Positions 25,397 through 34,551 of a DNA stretch of 64,000 bases are shown one piece after another. Location of the stretch: assembly GCF_003105155.1 (NCBI RefSeq), contig NZ_QETK01000015.1:1-64000 (forward strand), given 5' to 3'. Positions within the stretch are counted from its first letter, which is position 1, and every line of letters begins with the position of its first letter. The position numbers and the translations under genes were made by a program. Origin of the DNA: Pseudomonas sp. SDI (GTDB lineage: Bacteria > Pseudomonadota > Gammaproteobacteria > Pseudomonadales > Pseudomonadaceae). The notes under the pieces are model-generated. The model was not told the DNA's origin. It did not search any database and worked only from the letters and a program-made list of their open reading frames with translations.

Positions 25397-27410
25397 GGAT
25401 TTCCTCCTGCCGCTGGCACCATCTGCCCCAGCTTTTCTGTAATTGCAGCACCGCACCGACCGCCAGGCGCAGGGGGTCGCTGCGGGGCTGCTGTTCCAGC
25501 GCAGCGATGAACGCGGCGCTGGCGGCGTCCAAGCGCTGCCCCCGACCGGCGCCGGGGCCTTCGGCAAGCACCCGCTCCAGCGCGCGCAAATAGGCATGCT
25601 CGGCCCGCCCTAGCGGGGCCTGGGCCACCGCCAGGCACATACGCAGGTGCAGCAGCTCGTCGCCGATGTCCAGACCATGCAGGCCGTCATCCCAACTGCC
25701 GCGATCCTGTTCCGGCAACGCCGCGTAGTGCCGCGCCAGTTGCAGCAGCCGGTCGGCCATACGCCCGCCGAACCAGGTTTCGGCGCCCCGCAGCTCGCGC
25801 CGGGTCAGCCGCACCAGGTCACTCTGGGTCGCGGCGCGCAGGCGCTTGCCGTGCCAGTAGGGGTTGCGCAACACCAGCAGCTTGAACGCCAGCACCGCAG
25901 CGCCCACCCCGAGCAGCATCGCCTGCGCACTATTAAGGAACACACCGACATCGAAATGCATGCTGTTGAGCGGCGCCACCAGCACGATGAAGTGCAGGCA
26001 ATAGGACGTGGCGGTCGCGCCGATCTTCGGATTGGCCATGCCCAGCGCACCGAAGAACAGCGGCACGCCCATCCCCATGCAGAGCAGAGCGAAGCCGCTC
26101 CACTGCGGCAGCAGGATCTGCCCGACGAAAAACGCTACCGGGATCGCCAGGAGAATCCCACGCAGAAAGCTCATGCCGATTTGCGCGCCGTTCTCGCGGC
26201 TGGCAAACAGGCTGCAGACCACGCAAGTGAGCACCAGCCCGCCGGGCGCAGCACTCCAGGCAGTGGCCAGCCAAAAGCCGGCCATGGCCAGAAACGCCAG
26301 GGCACTGCGCGAACCGAACAACAGCGCCAGCGATAGATCGCGGTGCACGGCGAGGCTGCCCGGCAGATCGCTCGGTGCCTTGCCCTCCTCCACCGCCTTG
26401 AGCGCGAGGCTGGCAGCCATGGCGGTGTCCAGCAGCAGGGTCATGCGCGCCAGGCAATAGTGCTCGTCGGAGCTGTTGCGCGCGTCGTGCGCGGCATCCC
26501 AGACACGCTGACGCAACACCAGCAAGGCGCCTTGATCGCTCGTCGCCAGGGCCGCACGAACCTCGTCGAGCCAGGGCGCCATATGCCGCGCCTGGGTTTC
26601 GTCGAGTTGCCGCCACTGCCGGCGCACCGAGCGGGCAATGCGCAACAGCACCAGCAGTTTCTGGCTGAGGCCGCGAATCGCCCGCGCGCGTTGGCGGCCT
26701 AGGCTGCCTTCGAACCAGGCATGTTCGCGCTGGGCGTCGACGGCCACGATCCGCCCGAGAATTTCCAGCAAGCCTTGCCGGCCCTGCTCATCGCCGGCCA
26801 GGGTGGCGCTGGCCGCGTTCATCCCCGATTGCCAGGCCTGACGGGCCTGACCGCCCAGCTGTTGCTCGACGCGCAACGGCCAGAGCAAGGCACTGGCCAG
26901 CGTGGCGCAGATAATCCCCAGGCTGATCTCGGTGCAGCGCGCCACAGCCTGGTCGAATACCAGCAGCGGGTGGTTGATGGCCGGCAGGGCAATGATCGCC
27001 ACGGTGTAGCCGGCGAGCACGAAGGCGTAAGCCCAGGCACTGCGCAGCAAGGTGGAACAGGCGGTGCACAGCGCCAGCCACAAGGCCAGCGCCAGCAAGA
27101 ACAGCCAGGGGGTCTGGGCAAAGACACCAATGAAGGCCACCGACATGAGGGTCCCGACCAGCGTCCCGAACAGCCGGGCCAAGCCCTTTTGCAGGACCAT
27201 GCCGGACAGTGGCTGGGCCACGATGAACGCGGTCATCAGCGCCCAGGCGGGTTGTTCGAGACCCCAACGCAAGGCCAGCCATAGCGCCAGACCGCCACCT
27301 AGCAGGGTTTTGATGGCGAATTGCAGGGCAAGCTTGTTGGGTGCCAGTAAAGCCAGCAGAGTGATGGGCACGACGTAAACCTTGCTGAGCAGTGTTGTAA
27401 AGATAGACAC
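25383..27410 (-). CDS. FUSC-family inner-membrane efflux permease, AaeB-like
   Basis: A 675-aa protein with two sets of about five or six membrane helices separated by a large cytoplasmic region, the AaeB/FUSC layout; the N-terminus KLALQFAIKTLLGGGLALWLALRWGLEQPAWALMTAFIVAQP is characteristic. With the DUF1656 protein and the adaptor it forms an efflux pump for aromatic carboxylic acids or related toxic compounds. The annotated start is a GTG at 27410 with no clear ribosome site; an internal GTG 14 codons later has AAGG upstream and is a realistic alternative. No regulator gene is adjacent. Confidence 0.9.
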   Translation of the reverse strand: MSIFTTLLSKVYVVPITLLALLAPNKLALQFAIKTLLGGGLALWLALRWGLEQPAWALMTAFIVAQPLSGMVLQKGLARLFGTLVGTLMSVAFIGVFAQTPWLFLLALALWLALCTACSTLLRSAWAYAFVLAGYTVAIIALPAINHPLLVFDQAVARCTEISLGIICATLASALLWPLRVEQQLGGQARQAWQSGMNAASATLAGDEQGRQGLLEILGRIVAVDAQREHAWFEGSLGRQRARAIRGLSQKLLVLLRIARSVRRQWRQLDETQARHMAPWLDEVRAALATSDQGALLVLRQRVWDAAHDARNSSDEHYCLARMTLLLDTAMAASLALKAVEEGKAPSDLPGSLAVHRDLSLALLFGSRSALAFLAMAGFWLATAWSAAPGGLVLTCVVCSLFASRENGAQIGMSFLRGILLAIPVAFFVGQILLPQWSGFALLCMGMGVPLFFGALGMANPKIGATATSYCLHFIVLVAPLNSMHFDVGVFLNSAQAMLLGVGAAVLAFKLLVLRNPYWHGKRLRAATQSDLVRLTRRELRGAETWFGGRMADRLLQLARHYAALPEQDRGSWDDGLHGLDIGDELLHLRMCLAVAQAPLGRAEHAYLRALERVLAEGPGAGRGQRLDAASAAFIAALEQQPRSDPLRLAVGAVLQLQKSWGRWCQRQEEIHGLA

Positions 27411-27568
27411 AGAATGAAGGAAAAGTCGGAGACGAATTATTAGCTAGCTAACGATAAATCGTAAAGAACAATTTCCTGCGGCAGGTTTTCAATCGGCTAA
27501 TTACTTAACACCTGCGCAGGCCGGCGAACCTTGATGGTATGCGCTCCCCCAACACAAGGAGCACCCTC

Positions 27569-27991
27569 ATGCCGTTGAAAAAAACCAAACTGAGCGCCGG
27601 CCTGGTTGCTGGCATCACCGCCCTTGGCTTGTTCAACCTATCCCACTCCCAGAACGCACGCGCCGAAAACATGTGCGGCCCTTTTGTCTGCAGCCCGCTG
27701 CCCGGTATCGGTGAGCTGTGCTGCATGTCCGACGAACGCCTCAAGCAAGAAATCACCCCGCTACGCGATCCGATCGCCCACCTACAGGCATTGCGCGGTG
27801 TTTCCTACCGCTTTAAAAGCGATGGCAAACGCGACGTCGGCCTGCTGGCTCAGGATGTCGAGAAGGTGTATCCGGAACTGATCGTGGAGCAGAATGGCTA
27901 TAAGGCGCTCGACTACCAGAAACTGGCAGCGCCCTTGATAGAAGCGGTGAAGGTCCTGGACCAGCGCCTGTCTGCCCTGGAAAAGCAGTGA
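27569..27991 (+). CDS. Secreted free-standing peptidase S74 (endosialidase chaperone) domain protein
   Basis: A 140-aa protein. Residues 1-33 form a signal peptide (KKTKLSAGLVAGITALGLFNL...ARA), 34-52 a cysteine-containing linker, and 54-140 an S74 chaperone domain: SDERLKQEITPLRDP, then GVSYRF, GLLAQDVEKVYPELI and a C-terminal coiled coil (LIEAVKVLDQRLSALEKQ). S74 domains normally sit at the C-end of phage tail fibres and cut themselves off at the Ser of SDERLK. Here the domain has no fibre part and is exported, which is unusual. An AAGGAG ribosome site precedes the ATG. A strong terminator follows. Confidence 0.85.
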   Translation: MPLKKTKLSAGLVAGITALGLFNLSHSQNARAENMCGPFVCSPLPGIGELCCMSDERLKQEITPLRDPIAHLQALRGVSYRFKSDGKRDVGLLAQDVEKVYPELIVEQNGYKALDYQKLAAPLIEAVKVLDQRLSALEKQ

Positions 27992-28024
27992 CACGGCAGG
28001 ATTTGTCGAATTTCGGGCACAAAA

Positions 28025-28046
28025 AAAGCGACCCTAGGGTCGCTTT
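28025..28046. terminator. Strong terminator after the S74 gene
   Basis: AAAGCGACCC-TA-GGGTCGCTTT, a perfect 10-bp stem, preceded by an A-run and followed by ct. It ends the S74 gene and can also end the tRNA transcript from the other side. Confidence 0.85.
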
Positions 28047-28089
28047 CTCTGTTGCTTCCGGGTGTTCAGTGGGCCCTGGAAGCTAAATA

Positions 28090-28166
28090 TGGCGCGGCGG
28101 ACGGGACTCGAACCCGCGACCCCCGGCGTGACAGGCCGGTATTCTAACCGACTGAACTACCGCCGC
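28090..28166 (-). tRNA. tRNA-Asp (GTC)
   Basis: A 77-nt cloverleaf on the minus strand: acceptor GCGGCGG/CCGCCGC, D-arm with AGTTCAGTCGGTTAGA, anticodon loop CTGTCAC (anticodon GTC), T-loop GGTTCGAGTCC, and encoded CCA. The tRNA-Val gene lies 16 bp upstream in the same transcript. Confidence 0.95.
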
Positions 28167-28182
28167 GCTATACATCGAGAAG

Positions 28183-28258
28183 TGGTGGGTGATGACGGGA
28201 TCGAACCGCCGACCCTCTGCTTGTAAGGCAGATGCTCTCCCGGCTGAGCTAATCACCC
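28183..28258 (-). tRNA. tRNA-Val (TAC)
   Basis: A 76-nt cloverleaf on the minus strand: acceptor GGGTGAT/ATCACCC, D-arm TAGCTCAGCCGGGAGAGCA, anticodon loop CTTACAA (anticodon TAC), T-loop GGTTCGATCCC, and encoded CCA. First of a Val-Asp tRNA pair. Confidence 0.95.
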
Positions 28259-28417
28259 TTTCGTCTCGGTGTGGCGCGCATTCTACGGAGCAGCTAACAC
28301 TCTGGCAAGCACTTTTTTAAAAAAATTTTTCAGGCCTTCCAATGACTTAGCGGGGTTGGCCTGAGGAGGCTGCTCGGAGAATAATGCCCTCCTTAGTAAA
28401 GAGGAGAGATTCACCCC

Positions 28418-29338
28418 ATGTGGTTCAAAAACCTGCTGACCTATCGCCTCACCCAGGACATCCCCTTCGACGCGCAAGCACTGGAAGACGCCCTGGCCAG
28501 CAAGCCGGCGCGCCCCTGTGCCAGCCAGGAGTTGACCACCTACGGTTTCGTCGCTCCCTTCGGCAAAGGCGAAGATGCACCGCTGGTGCATGTCAGTGGC
28601 GACTTCCTGCTGGTGGCGGCACGTAAAGAAGAACGCATCTTGCCGGGCAGCGTCGTACGCGATGCCGTTAAAGAGAAGATCGAAGAGATCGAAGCCGAGC
28701 AGATGCGCAAGGTCTATAAGAAGGAGCGCGACCAGATCAAGGACGAGATCATCCAGGCCTTCCTGCCGCGGGCGTTTATCCGGCGCTCGATGATCTTCGC
28801 CGCCATCGCGCCGAAACAAGGCTTGGTGCTGGTCAACTCGGCGAGTGCCAAGCGCGCCGAAGACCTGCTGTCGACCCTGCGTGAAGTGCTCGGCTCGCTG
28901 CCGGTGCGCCCAGTGACGGTGAAGATCGCGCCGAGCGCAACCATGACCGACTGGGTGAAAACCCAGCAAGCCGCGCCCGACTTCTATGTACTGGACGAGT
29001 GCGAGCTGCGCGACACCCACGAAGACGGCGGCATCGTCCGCTGCAAACGTCAGGACCTGACCAGCGACGAGATCCAGATGCACCTGGGCACCGGCAAGCA
29101 GGTCACTCAGCTGTCGCTGGCCTGGCAGGACAAGCTGTCCTTCGTGCTCGACGACAAGATGGTGATCAAACGCCTGAAGTTCGAAGAGCTGCTGCAGGAT
29201 CAGGCCGAGGAAGACGGCGGCGACGAGGCCCTGGGCCAACTGGACGCCAGCTTCACCCTGATGATGCTGACCTTCGGCGACTTCCTGCCGGCGCTGTACG
29301 AAGCGTTGGGTGGCGAGGAAATTCCGCAGGGGATCTGA
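28418..29338 (+). CDS. rdgC: Recombination-associated protein RdgC
   Basis: A 306-aa RdgC ([26 protein letters not shown]...), full family length. It forms a ring-shaped dimer that binds double-stranded DNA and limits RecA filament growth; in some bacteria it also affects pilin variation. The N-terminal MWFKNLxxYR and the [16 protein letters not shown] tail are characteristic. A purine-rich ribosome site (gaggaga) precedes the ATG. Monocistronic; a GC-rich hairpin (about 29393-29412) follows. Confidence 0.96.
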   Translation: MWFKNLLTYRLTQDIPFDAQALEDALASKPARPCASQELTTYGFVAPFGKGEDAPLVHVSGDFLLVAARKEERILPGSVVRDAVKEKIEEIEAEQMRKVYKKERDQIKDEIIQAFLPRAFIRRSMIFAAIAPKQGLVLVNSASAKRAEDLLSTLREVLGSLPVRPVTVKIAPSATMTDWVKTQQAAPDFYVLDECELRDTHEDGGIVRCKRQDLTSDEIQMHLGTGKQVTQLSLAWQDKLSFVLDDKMVIKRLKFEELLQDQAEEDGGDEALGQLDASFTLMMLTFGDFLPALYEALGGEEIPQGI

Positions 29339-29445
29339 TTTTCCATCTATATAGAAGGAGACGTTGCCGGCACCTTATAGAAAGAAGCCGGCCTCGCCCC
29401 CTGGGCGGGGCTTGCCCCCCGAGCGCAAGATGTGCAATATAGTGC

Positions 29446-29502
29446 GCACTGTGAGGACGACCTCACGACGCACTGCGTGACCGCTCCGGGGACGGCCCCA
29501 TC
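29446..29502 (+). ncRNA. Guanidine-II riboswitch (mini-ykkC motif)
   Basis: Two short hairpins with ACGR tetraloops: GTGAGG-ACGA-CCTCAC (29451-29466) and GGGG-ACGG-CCCC (29488-29499), 21 nt apart, ending about 11 nt before a GGAG ribosome site of the SMR gene. This is the mini-ykkC consensus, which binds guanidinium by kissing of the two loops and frees the ribosome site. The regulated gene, a Gdx exporter, is the standard target. Confidence 0.9.
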
Positions 29503-29520
29503 ATTCGATGGAGTATTAGC

Positions 29521-29838
29521 ATGTCCTGGATCATCCTGTTTTTCGCCGGCCTGTTCGAAGTCGGCTGGGCGGTCGGCCTGAAATACACCGACGGCTTTAC
29601 CCGCCCGCTACCGACCGCCCTCACCGTCGCCGCCATGGCCGTCAGCCTTGGCTTGCTCGGCCTGGCGATGAAGGAACTGCCGCTGGGTACGGCCTACGCG
29701 ATCTGGACCGGCGTCGGCGCCATCGGTACGGTAATCGCCGGGATCATCCTGTTCGGCGAGTCGATGGCCTTCATGCGCCTGCTCAGCGTCGGCCTGATCG
29801 TCGCCGGCCTGATCGGCCTCAAGGTCAGCGCCAGCTGA
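29521..29838 (+). CDS. gdx: SMR-family guanidinium exporter Gdx (SugE)
   Basis: A 105-aa four-helix small multidrug-resistance protein, with Glu13 ([16 protein letters not shown]) as the proton/substrate residue and the Gdx-type WTGVGAIGT loop. The SugE/Gdx subgroup exports guanidinium in exchange for protons as a dual-topology dimer. The riboswitch directly upstream confirms guanidinium as the likely physiological substrate rather than quaternary ammonium compounds. Ribosome site GGAG, 7 bp before the ATG. Confidence 0.95.
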   Translation: MSWIILFFAGLFEVGWAVGLKYTDGFTRPLPTALTVAAMAVSLGLLGLAMKELPLGTAYAIWTGVGAIGTVIAGIILFGESMAFMRLLSVGLIVAGLIGLKVSAS

Positions 29839-29854
29839 CCTTGCCTGCCCTTTC

Positions 29855-31729
29855 CTAACGAGCCGTTCCGCGCAAGGCGCTGACCTGCTCGCGCAACAAC
29901 GCCGGCTCCGCTGCCTCCACCGCAACAGCGGAACCGGCCACCAGCGTTACCCGCGACCACAGCCGCCGGAAGAAGCCCTTGGCCGGATCGCGGCTGAAGA
30001 AGCTGCCCCACAACCTCTGCAACGCCAGCGGGATCACCGGTACCGGGGTCCGTTCGAGGATGCGCATCAGGCCGCCCTTGAACTCGTCGATTTCGCCATC
30101 GCGGGTCAGCTTGCCTTCCGGAAAGATGCACACCAGCTCGCCGTCGGCCAGGTAAGCGGCAATCCGCTCGAACGCCTGCTCATAGGTCGCCAGGTCTTCG
30201 TTGCGCCCGGCAATCGGGATGGCCCCGGCCGTGCGGAAGATGAAGTTCAACACCGGCAGGCGGTAGATCTTGTAGTACATGACGAAGCGGATCGGCCGCC
30301 GCACCGCACCGCCGATCAACAGCGCGTCGACGAACGAAACATGGTTGCACACCAGCAAGGCCGCGCCTTGGTCGGGAATCTTGTGCAGATCGCGGTGTTC
30401 GACCCGGTACATGGAGTGGCTGAGCAGCCAGATCATGAAGCGCATGCTGAACTCGGGGACGATGCGGAAGATGTAGGTGTTGACCGCGATATTGAGCAGC
30501 GAGACCACCAGGAACAGCTGCGGGATGCTCAGCTTGGCCAGGCTCAGCAGCACGATGGTGACAAGTGCCGAGACCACCATGAACAGGGCGTTGAGGATGT
30601 TGTTCGCGGCGATCACTCGCGCCCGCTGATGCTCCGGGGTCCGCGACTGGATCAGCGCATACAGCGGCACGATATAGAAGCCGCCGAACACGCCCAGGCC
30701 GAGAATCGACAGCAGGATCCACCAGGCCTTGCTCAGGCCGAGCAGTGCCAGCCAGTCATACGGGGCGGCCGCCTGCGGAATATCACCGGAATGCCACCAC
30801 CAGAGCAGACCGAACAGGGTCAGGCCGAACGAGCCGAAGGGCACCAGACCAATTTCCACCTTGCGTCCGCTCAGGCGCTCACACAGTAACGAACCGATGG
30901 CGATGCCGACCGAGAACAGGGTCAGGATCAAGGTCACCACCGTTTCGTCGCCGTGCATCCATTCCTGGGCGTAGGCCGGGATCTGCGTCAGGTAGATCGC
31001 CCCGACAAACCAGAACCACGAGTTGCCGACAATCGAGCGCGAAACTGCCGGGGTCTGGTTCAGGCCCATGCGCAGGGTGGCCCAGGTCTGGGCGAAAATG
31101 TTCCATTGCAGCTTCAGCTCCGGGGTCGAGGCCGCGGCGCGCGGGATGCCACGGCTGGCCAGGTAACCGAGCACGGCCACCGAGACCACGGCGCTGGCGA
31201 CCACGGGGGCGTAGTTGCCGACCGACATCATTACCCCGGCGCCGATGGTACCGGCAAGGATGGCCAGGAAGGTGCCCATTTCCACCAGGCCGTTGCCGCC
31301 GACCAGTTCCTCTTCGCGCAGGGCCTGCGGCAGGATCGAGTACTTCACCGGACCGAACAGTGCCGAGTGGGTACCCATGGCGAACAGCGCCAGTAACATC
31401 ATCCACAGCTGGTTATAAAGGAAGCCGATGGCTCCGACGGTCATGATTGCCACTTCGGCGAGCTTGATCAGGCGGATCAGCGCGTCCTTGGCGTATTTTT
31501 CGCCAAACTGCCCGGCCAGTGCCGAGAACAGGAAAAATGGCAGGATGAACAACAAGGCGCAGACGTTGACCAGCAACGAGCCATCGCCGCCAAGGCTGAG
31601 CTTGTAGAGGATGGCGAGGATCAGCGACTGCTTGAACAGGTTGTCATTGAACGCGCCCAGCGACTGGGTCACGAAGAAGGGCAGAAAACGCCGCTTCTTG
31701 AGCAAGGCAAATTGTGAGGGATGACTCAT
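29855..31729 (-). CDS. MFS transporter fused to 1-acylglycerol-3-phosphate acyltransferase (LplT-PlsC type)
   Basis: A 624-aa two-domain protein. Residues 1 to about 415 form an LplT-like MFS carrier (RRFLPFFVTQSLGAFNDNLFKQSL at the start). About 440-624 is a PlsC acyltransferase with the catalytic NHVSFVD motif near residue 461 and FPEGKLTRDG. In E. coli the lysophospholipid flippase LplT and the acyltransferase Aas are separate; here one polypeptide could import and reacylate lysophospholipid. It lacks the acyl-ACP synthetase part of Aas, so the acyl donor must be made elsewhere. The start at 31729 (MSHPSQFALLKKRR) is supported by AGGA. Convergent with gdx, 16 bp apart. Confidence 0.92.
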   Translation of the reverse strand: MSHPSQFALLKKRRFLPFFVTQSLGAFNDNLFKQSLILAILYKLSLGGDGSLLVNVCALLFILPFFLFSALAGQFGEKYAKDALIRLIKLAEVAIMTVGAIGFLYNQLWMMLLALFAMGTHSALFGPVKYSILPQALREEELVGGNGLVEMGTFLAILAGTIGAGVMMSVGNYAPVVASAVVSVAVLGYLASRGIPRAAASTPELKLQWNIFAQTWATLRMGLNQTPAVSRSIVGNSWFWFVGAIYLTQIPAYAQEWMHGDETVVTLILTLFSVGIAIGSLLCERLSGRKVEIGLVPFGSFGLTLFGLLWWWHSGDIPQAAAPYDWLALLGLSKAWWILLSILGLGVFGGFYIVPLYALIQSRTPEHQRARVIAANNILNALFMVVSALVTIVLLSLAKLSIPQLFLVVSLLNIAVNTYIFRIVPEFSMRFMIWLLSHSMYRVEHRDLHKIPDQGAALLVCNHVSFVDALLIGGAVRRPIRFVMYYKIYRLPVLNFIFRTAGAIPIAGRNEDLATYEQAFERIAAYLADGELVCIFPEGKLTRDGEIDEFKGGLMRILERTPVPVIPLALQRLWGSFFSRDPAKGFFRRLWSRVTLVAGSAVAVEAAEPALLREQVSALRGTAR

Positions 31730-31915
31730 CGTCCATGGTCCTGAGTGGGGCTTTGTGGTTGGAGGAAGCCTGAACGCAAAAAGCCACAGAAGCGTGGGGA
31801 AATGCAACCATAGGCATCCCGGATCCCCGTAGGACTGTTCCCTTATTAAAGGAGGGTGAGCTGTGAGAGCCAGCTTTTGCCGACGCCCACAGGGTTGGCT
31901 GATACAGCGAGAGCG

Positions 31916-33052
31916 TCAGCTCGCCGCGATGCACGGCGACACAAACAACTCGCCACGCCAGGCCCCACGCAGCGTGCGGCTGGCCACCAGCAGCCACAAC
32001 CCGGCCAGGGCCATCACCAGCACCCCGCCCATCACCGCGAAGAAGCCCAGGTGCAGCCACTCGGCCAGTTTCAGCGTGGCCAGCGCATACACCCCCAACG
32101 GGAAGGTGAAGCCCCACCAGCCGAGGTTGAACGGCATGCCGTGCCGCATGTAGCGCAGGGTGATCAGCACTGCCGTCAGCAACCACCACAAGCCGGCGCC
32201 CCACAGCACGATCCCGGCCATCAGGCCCAGGCCGCGGGCAATCTCGCCCAGCCCACCGAGACCATTGGCGGCAAACACGGCCGGCGCGTCGCCGCCCAGT
32301 ACCAGCATGCCCAGCGCCCCGGTACCGATCGGGCCCAGCGCCAGCCAGCTCGATGCCGCCATGTTGGCGTGTGGCAGTTTATGCAGGGCCATGCGCAACA
32401 TGAGAATGGTCAGAATGCTGAAGGCCACCGGCAACGACACCGCCCACAACACATAGCTGGTGATCAGCACCTGGAACTGTCGGTGCGCATCGAGCAGGTG
32501 CGGCGCCAGCAGGCCACCGCTGGCCGCAGCCACTTCCGCAGCCACCACCGGCAACAGCCAGACAGCGGTCATCTGATCGATGCTGTGCTCCTGGCGGGTG
32601 AACATCAAGTACGGAATCGCCACCCCGCAGAGCAGCGCCAGCCCCACATCGAACCACCACAACGCCTCGATCCACGGCAGCAGGCCATCGCCCCAGCGCG
32701 GCAGGCCGAACAGCAGCGCACCGTTGAGAATGGTGGCCAGGCCCATGGGGATGGTGCCGAAGAACATCGATACGGTGGAGTGCGCGAAAATCCGTCGCGC
32801 CTCGTCGAAGAACATCACCCAGCGCGCGGTGTACAGCAGCGAAAACAGCACGAACAAGCCAATGGTCAGCAGCCAAAGGCCTTCCGCCGGCCCGGCCAGC
32901 GCCGGCACCGCCACCTGCTTGAGCGCTAGCGCCAGCACCCCGGTGCCCATGGTCGCGGCAAACCAGTTGGGGGTGAACTGACGGATCACTTCACGCGGGT
33001 GCGCCAGCTGGCTGAACGGCCGCAAGGGATGAGTGGTGGTTGAGCAAAGCAT
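31916..33052 (-). CDS. SLAC1/TehA (TDT) family anion channel-transporter
   Basis: A 378-aa protein with about ten membrane helices. The N-terminal FTPNWFAATMGTGVLALAL is the TDT family signature, as in TehA, SLAC1, and the sulfite/dicarboxylate carriers. The last helices contain WWGFTFPLGVYALATLKL, also conserved. Substrate candidates are nitrate/chloride, malate or sulfite; none is decidable. An AGGAG lies 8 bp before the ATG. Divergent from the MFS gene at 33230. Confidence 0.9.
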   Translation of the reverse strand: MLCSTTTHPLRPFSQLAHPREVIRQFTPNWFAATMGTGVLALALKQVAVPALAGPAEGLWLLTIGLFVLFSLLYTARWVMFFDEARRIFAHSTVSMFFGTIPMGLATILNGALLFGLPRWGDGLLPWIEALWWFDVGLALLCGVAIPYLMFTRQEHSIDQMTAVWLLPVVAAEVAAASGGLLAPHLLDAHRQFQVLITSYVLWAVSLPVAFSILTILMLRMALHKLPHANMAASSWLALGPIGTGALGMLVLGGDAPAVFAANGLGGLGEIARGLGLMAGIVLWGAGLWWLLTAVLITLRYMRHGMPFNLGWWGFTFPLGVYALATLKLAEWLHLGFFAVMGGVLVMALAGLWLLVASRTLRGAWRGELFVSPCIAAS

Positions 33053-33229
33053 AATTCAGTCTCCTGTCCTCTGCTGAGGTGGACTTCATCTTATGCTTCG
33101 GAAGAATATCCATATAACGGGTAATTTCTCTATCTGTTATCGATTTTGCAGATATACAGACACCCCTCGCCGCCCGCCGAGAGACTGGCGTATGCTCGCG
33201 TAACCCCTGAAAACGCCAAGGACATGGCA

Positions 33230-34426
33230 ATGCTTGCTCGCCTCAAAGGCTACTCCGCCGAAGTACGTTTATTGCTCTGCACCACCTTCATCCTGACCCT
33301 GGCGCGGGCGATTACCCTGCCCTACCTGGTGGTGTACCTGTCGCAAACCTTCACCCTCGACATCAGCGGTATCGGCCTGACGATTGGCGGCGCGCTGATC
33401 GTTGCTTCGCTGCTGAGCCTCTACGGCGGCTATCTGATCGACCAACTGCGCAGCTACACGGTGATCGTCGGCGCGACGTTGCTATTTGCCGCGGCCTTTG
33501 TCGGTGCCTTCGCCAGCCGGCAGTTGGGCCTGTTCTTCTTCTGCCTGGTGCTGATCAACCTGATGCTGGCGGTGGTTGATATCGCTGCCAAGGCCGGCTT
33601 CTGCGCGCTGTTGCCGGTGGAGGAGCGCGGCGAGGTGTTTTCGATCAAGTACACCCTGAGCAACGTCGCCTATGCCGTCGGGCCGTTCGTCGGGGTGGCG
33701 CTGGTGCTGCTCGACCAGCACCTGCCGTTTCTACTGTCGGCCGTGCTCGGCCTGGCCATGTGCCTCAGTTACCGGCGCTGGGGCGAGCGCTCGGCGCGAG
33801 CTCGCCTGGAGGAACAGGCAGCCCCGGGCTTCATGGCTGTCGGCCGGCAATTACTGGGCGATCAGCGGCTGATTTACTTCACGCTGGGCGGTGCCCTCAG
33901 CGCCATCGTCTTCGGCCAGTTCACTGCGTACCTGTCGCAGTACCTGGTAACCACCACCGATGCCCAGCAAGCCAACCTGACCATCAGCTACCTGGTCGCC
34001 ACCAACGCGGTGACGGTGATCGCCCTCCAGTATGTGATTGGCCGGCGCATCAGCAGCCGGCAACTGATGCCCTGGCTGCTGGCCGGGATGGCGCTGTTCC
34101 TGGTCGGGTTGCTGGGCTTTTCCGTGGCCCAGTCGCTGCTGATCTGGTGCCTGGCGATGCTGGTGTTCACCCTCGGCGAAATCATCGTGATCCCGGCCGA
34201 ATACATGTTCATCGACAGCATCGCCCCGGAGCATCTGCGCGGGGTGTATTACGGCGCACAGAACCTGTCGAACCTGGGCGCGGCCCTCGGCCCGGTGATC
34301 TGCGGTTTCGCCTTGGCACAGCTGGTGCCGGTGGCGATGTTCTACCTGATGATGCTGGCGGTGCTGCTGGCGGGGCTGTTCTATTACTTCGGGGCGCGCC
34401 GGGCATCGCCGGCGAAAACCGTCTAA
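33230..34426 (+). CDS. MFS transporter
   Basis: A 398-aa major-facilitator protein with twelve hydrophobic segments. The loop 2-3 signature GGYLIDQLRSYTVI and the helix-1 TLARAITLPYLVVYLSQTF are as in the YdeE/MdtH-like exporters. I start at 33230 (MLARLKGYSAEV), 7 bp after AAGGA; the ATG two codons earlier overlaps that site. The substrate is unknown. The next gene, the transporter-kinase hybrid, follows after 125 bp on the same strand. Confidence 0.85.
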   Translation: MLARLKGYSAEVRLLLCTTFILTLARAITLPYLVVYLSQTFTLDISGIGLTIGGALIVASLLSLYGGYLIDQLRSYTVIVGATLLFAAAFVGAFASRQLGLFFFCLVLINLMLAVVDIAAKAGFCALLPVEERGEVFSIKYTLSNVAYAVGPFVGVALVLLDQHLPFLLSAVLGLAMCLSYRRWGERSARARLEEQAAPGFMAVGRQLLGDQRLIYFTLGGALSAIVFGQFTAYLSQYLVTTTDAQQANLTISYLVATNAVTVIALQYVIGRRISSRQLMPWLLAGMALFLVGLLGFSVAQSLLIWCLAMLVFTLGEIIVIPAEYMFIDSIAPEHLRGVYYGAQNLSNLGAALGPVICGFALAQLVPVAMFYLMMLAVLLAGLFYYFGARRASPAKTV

Positions 34427-34551
34427 ACCTGCGACGCTCTGCCACTGCTACCTTGGTCGGCGCTGACGAACCGCGAGCGGCGTGCCAGACTGATTGATCG
34501 AGGTAGGCTGCCAAGGTTGGCGCTGTGCGTTTTGTTTAGTTCGGAGTTTTC

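Noticed and set aside
27569..28258. A prophage or integrative island at the tRNA-Val/tRNA-Asp pair, suggested by the phage-type S74 domain next to them
   Set aside because: No integrase, no tRNA-end direct repeat that I can see, and no other phage genes; flanking genes are core Pseudomonas genes.
31863..32153. Plus-strand ORF with a strong AAGGAGG ribosome site before GTG 31863
   Set aside because: The ribosome-site sequence is good, but the frame runs antisense into the TDT channel gene and the product has no recognisable features. It may be the start of a lost gene, but I cannot support it.
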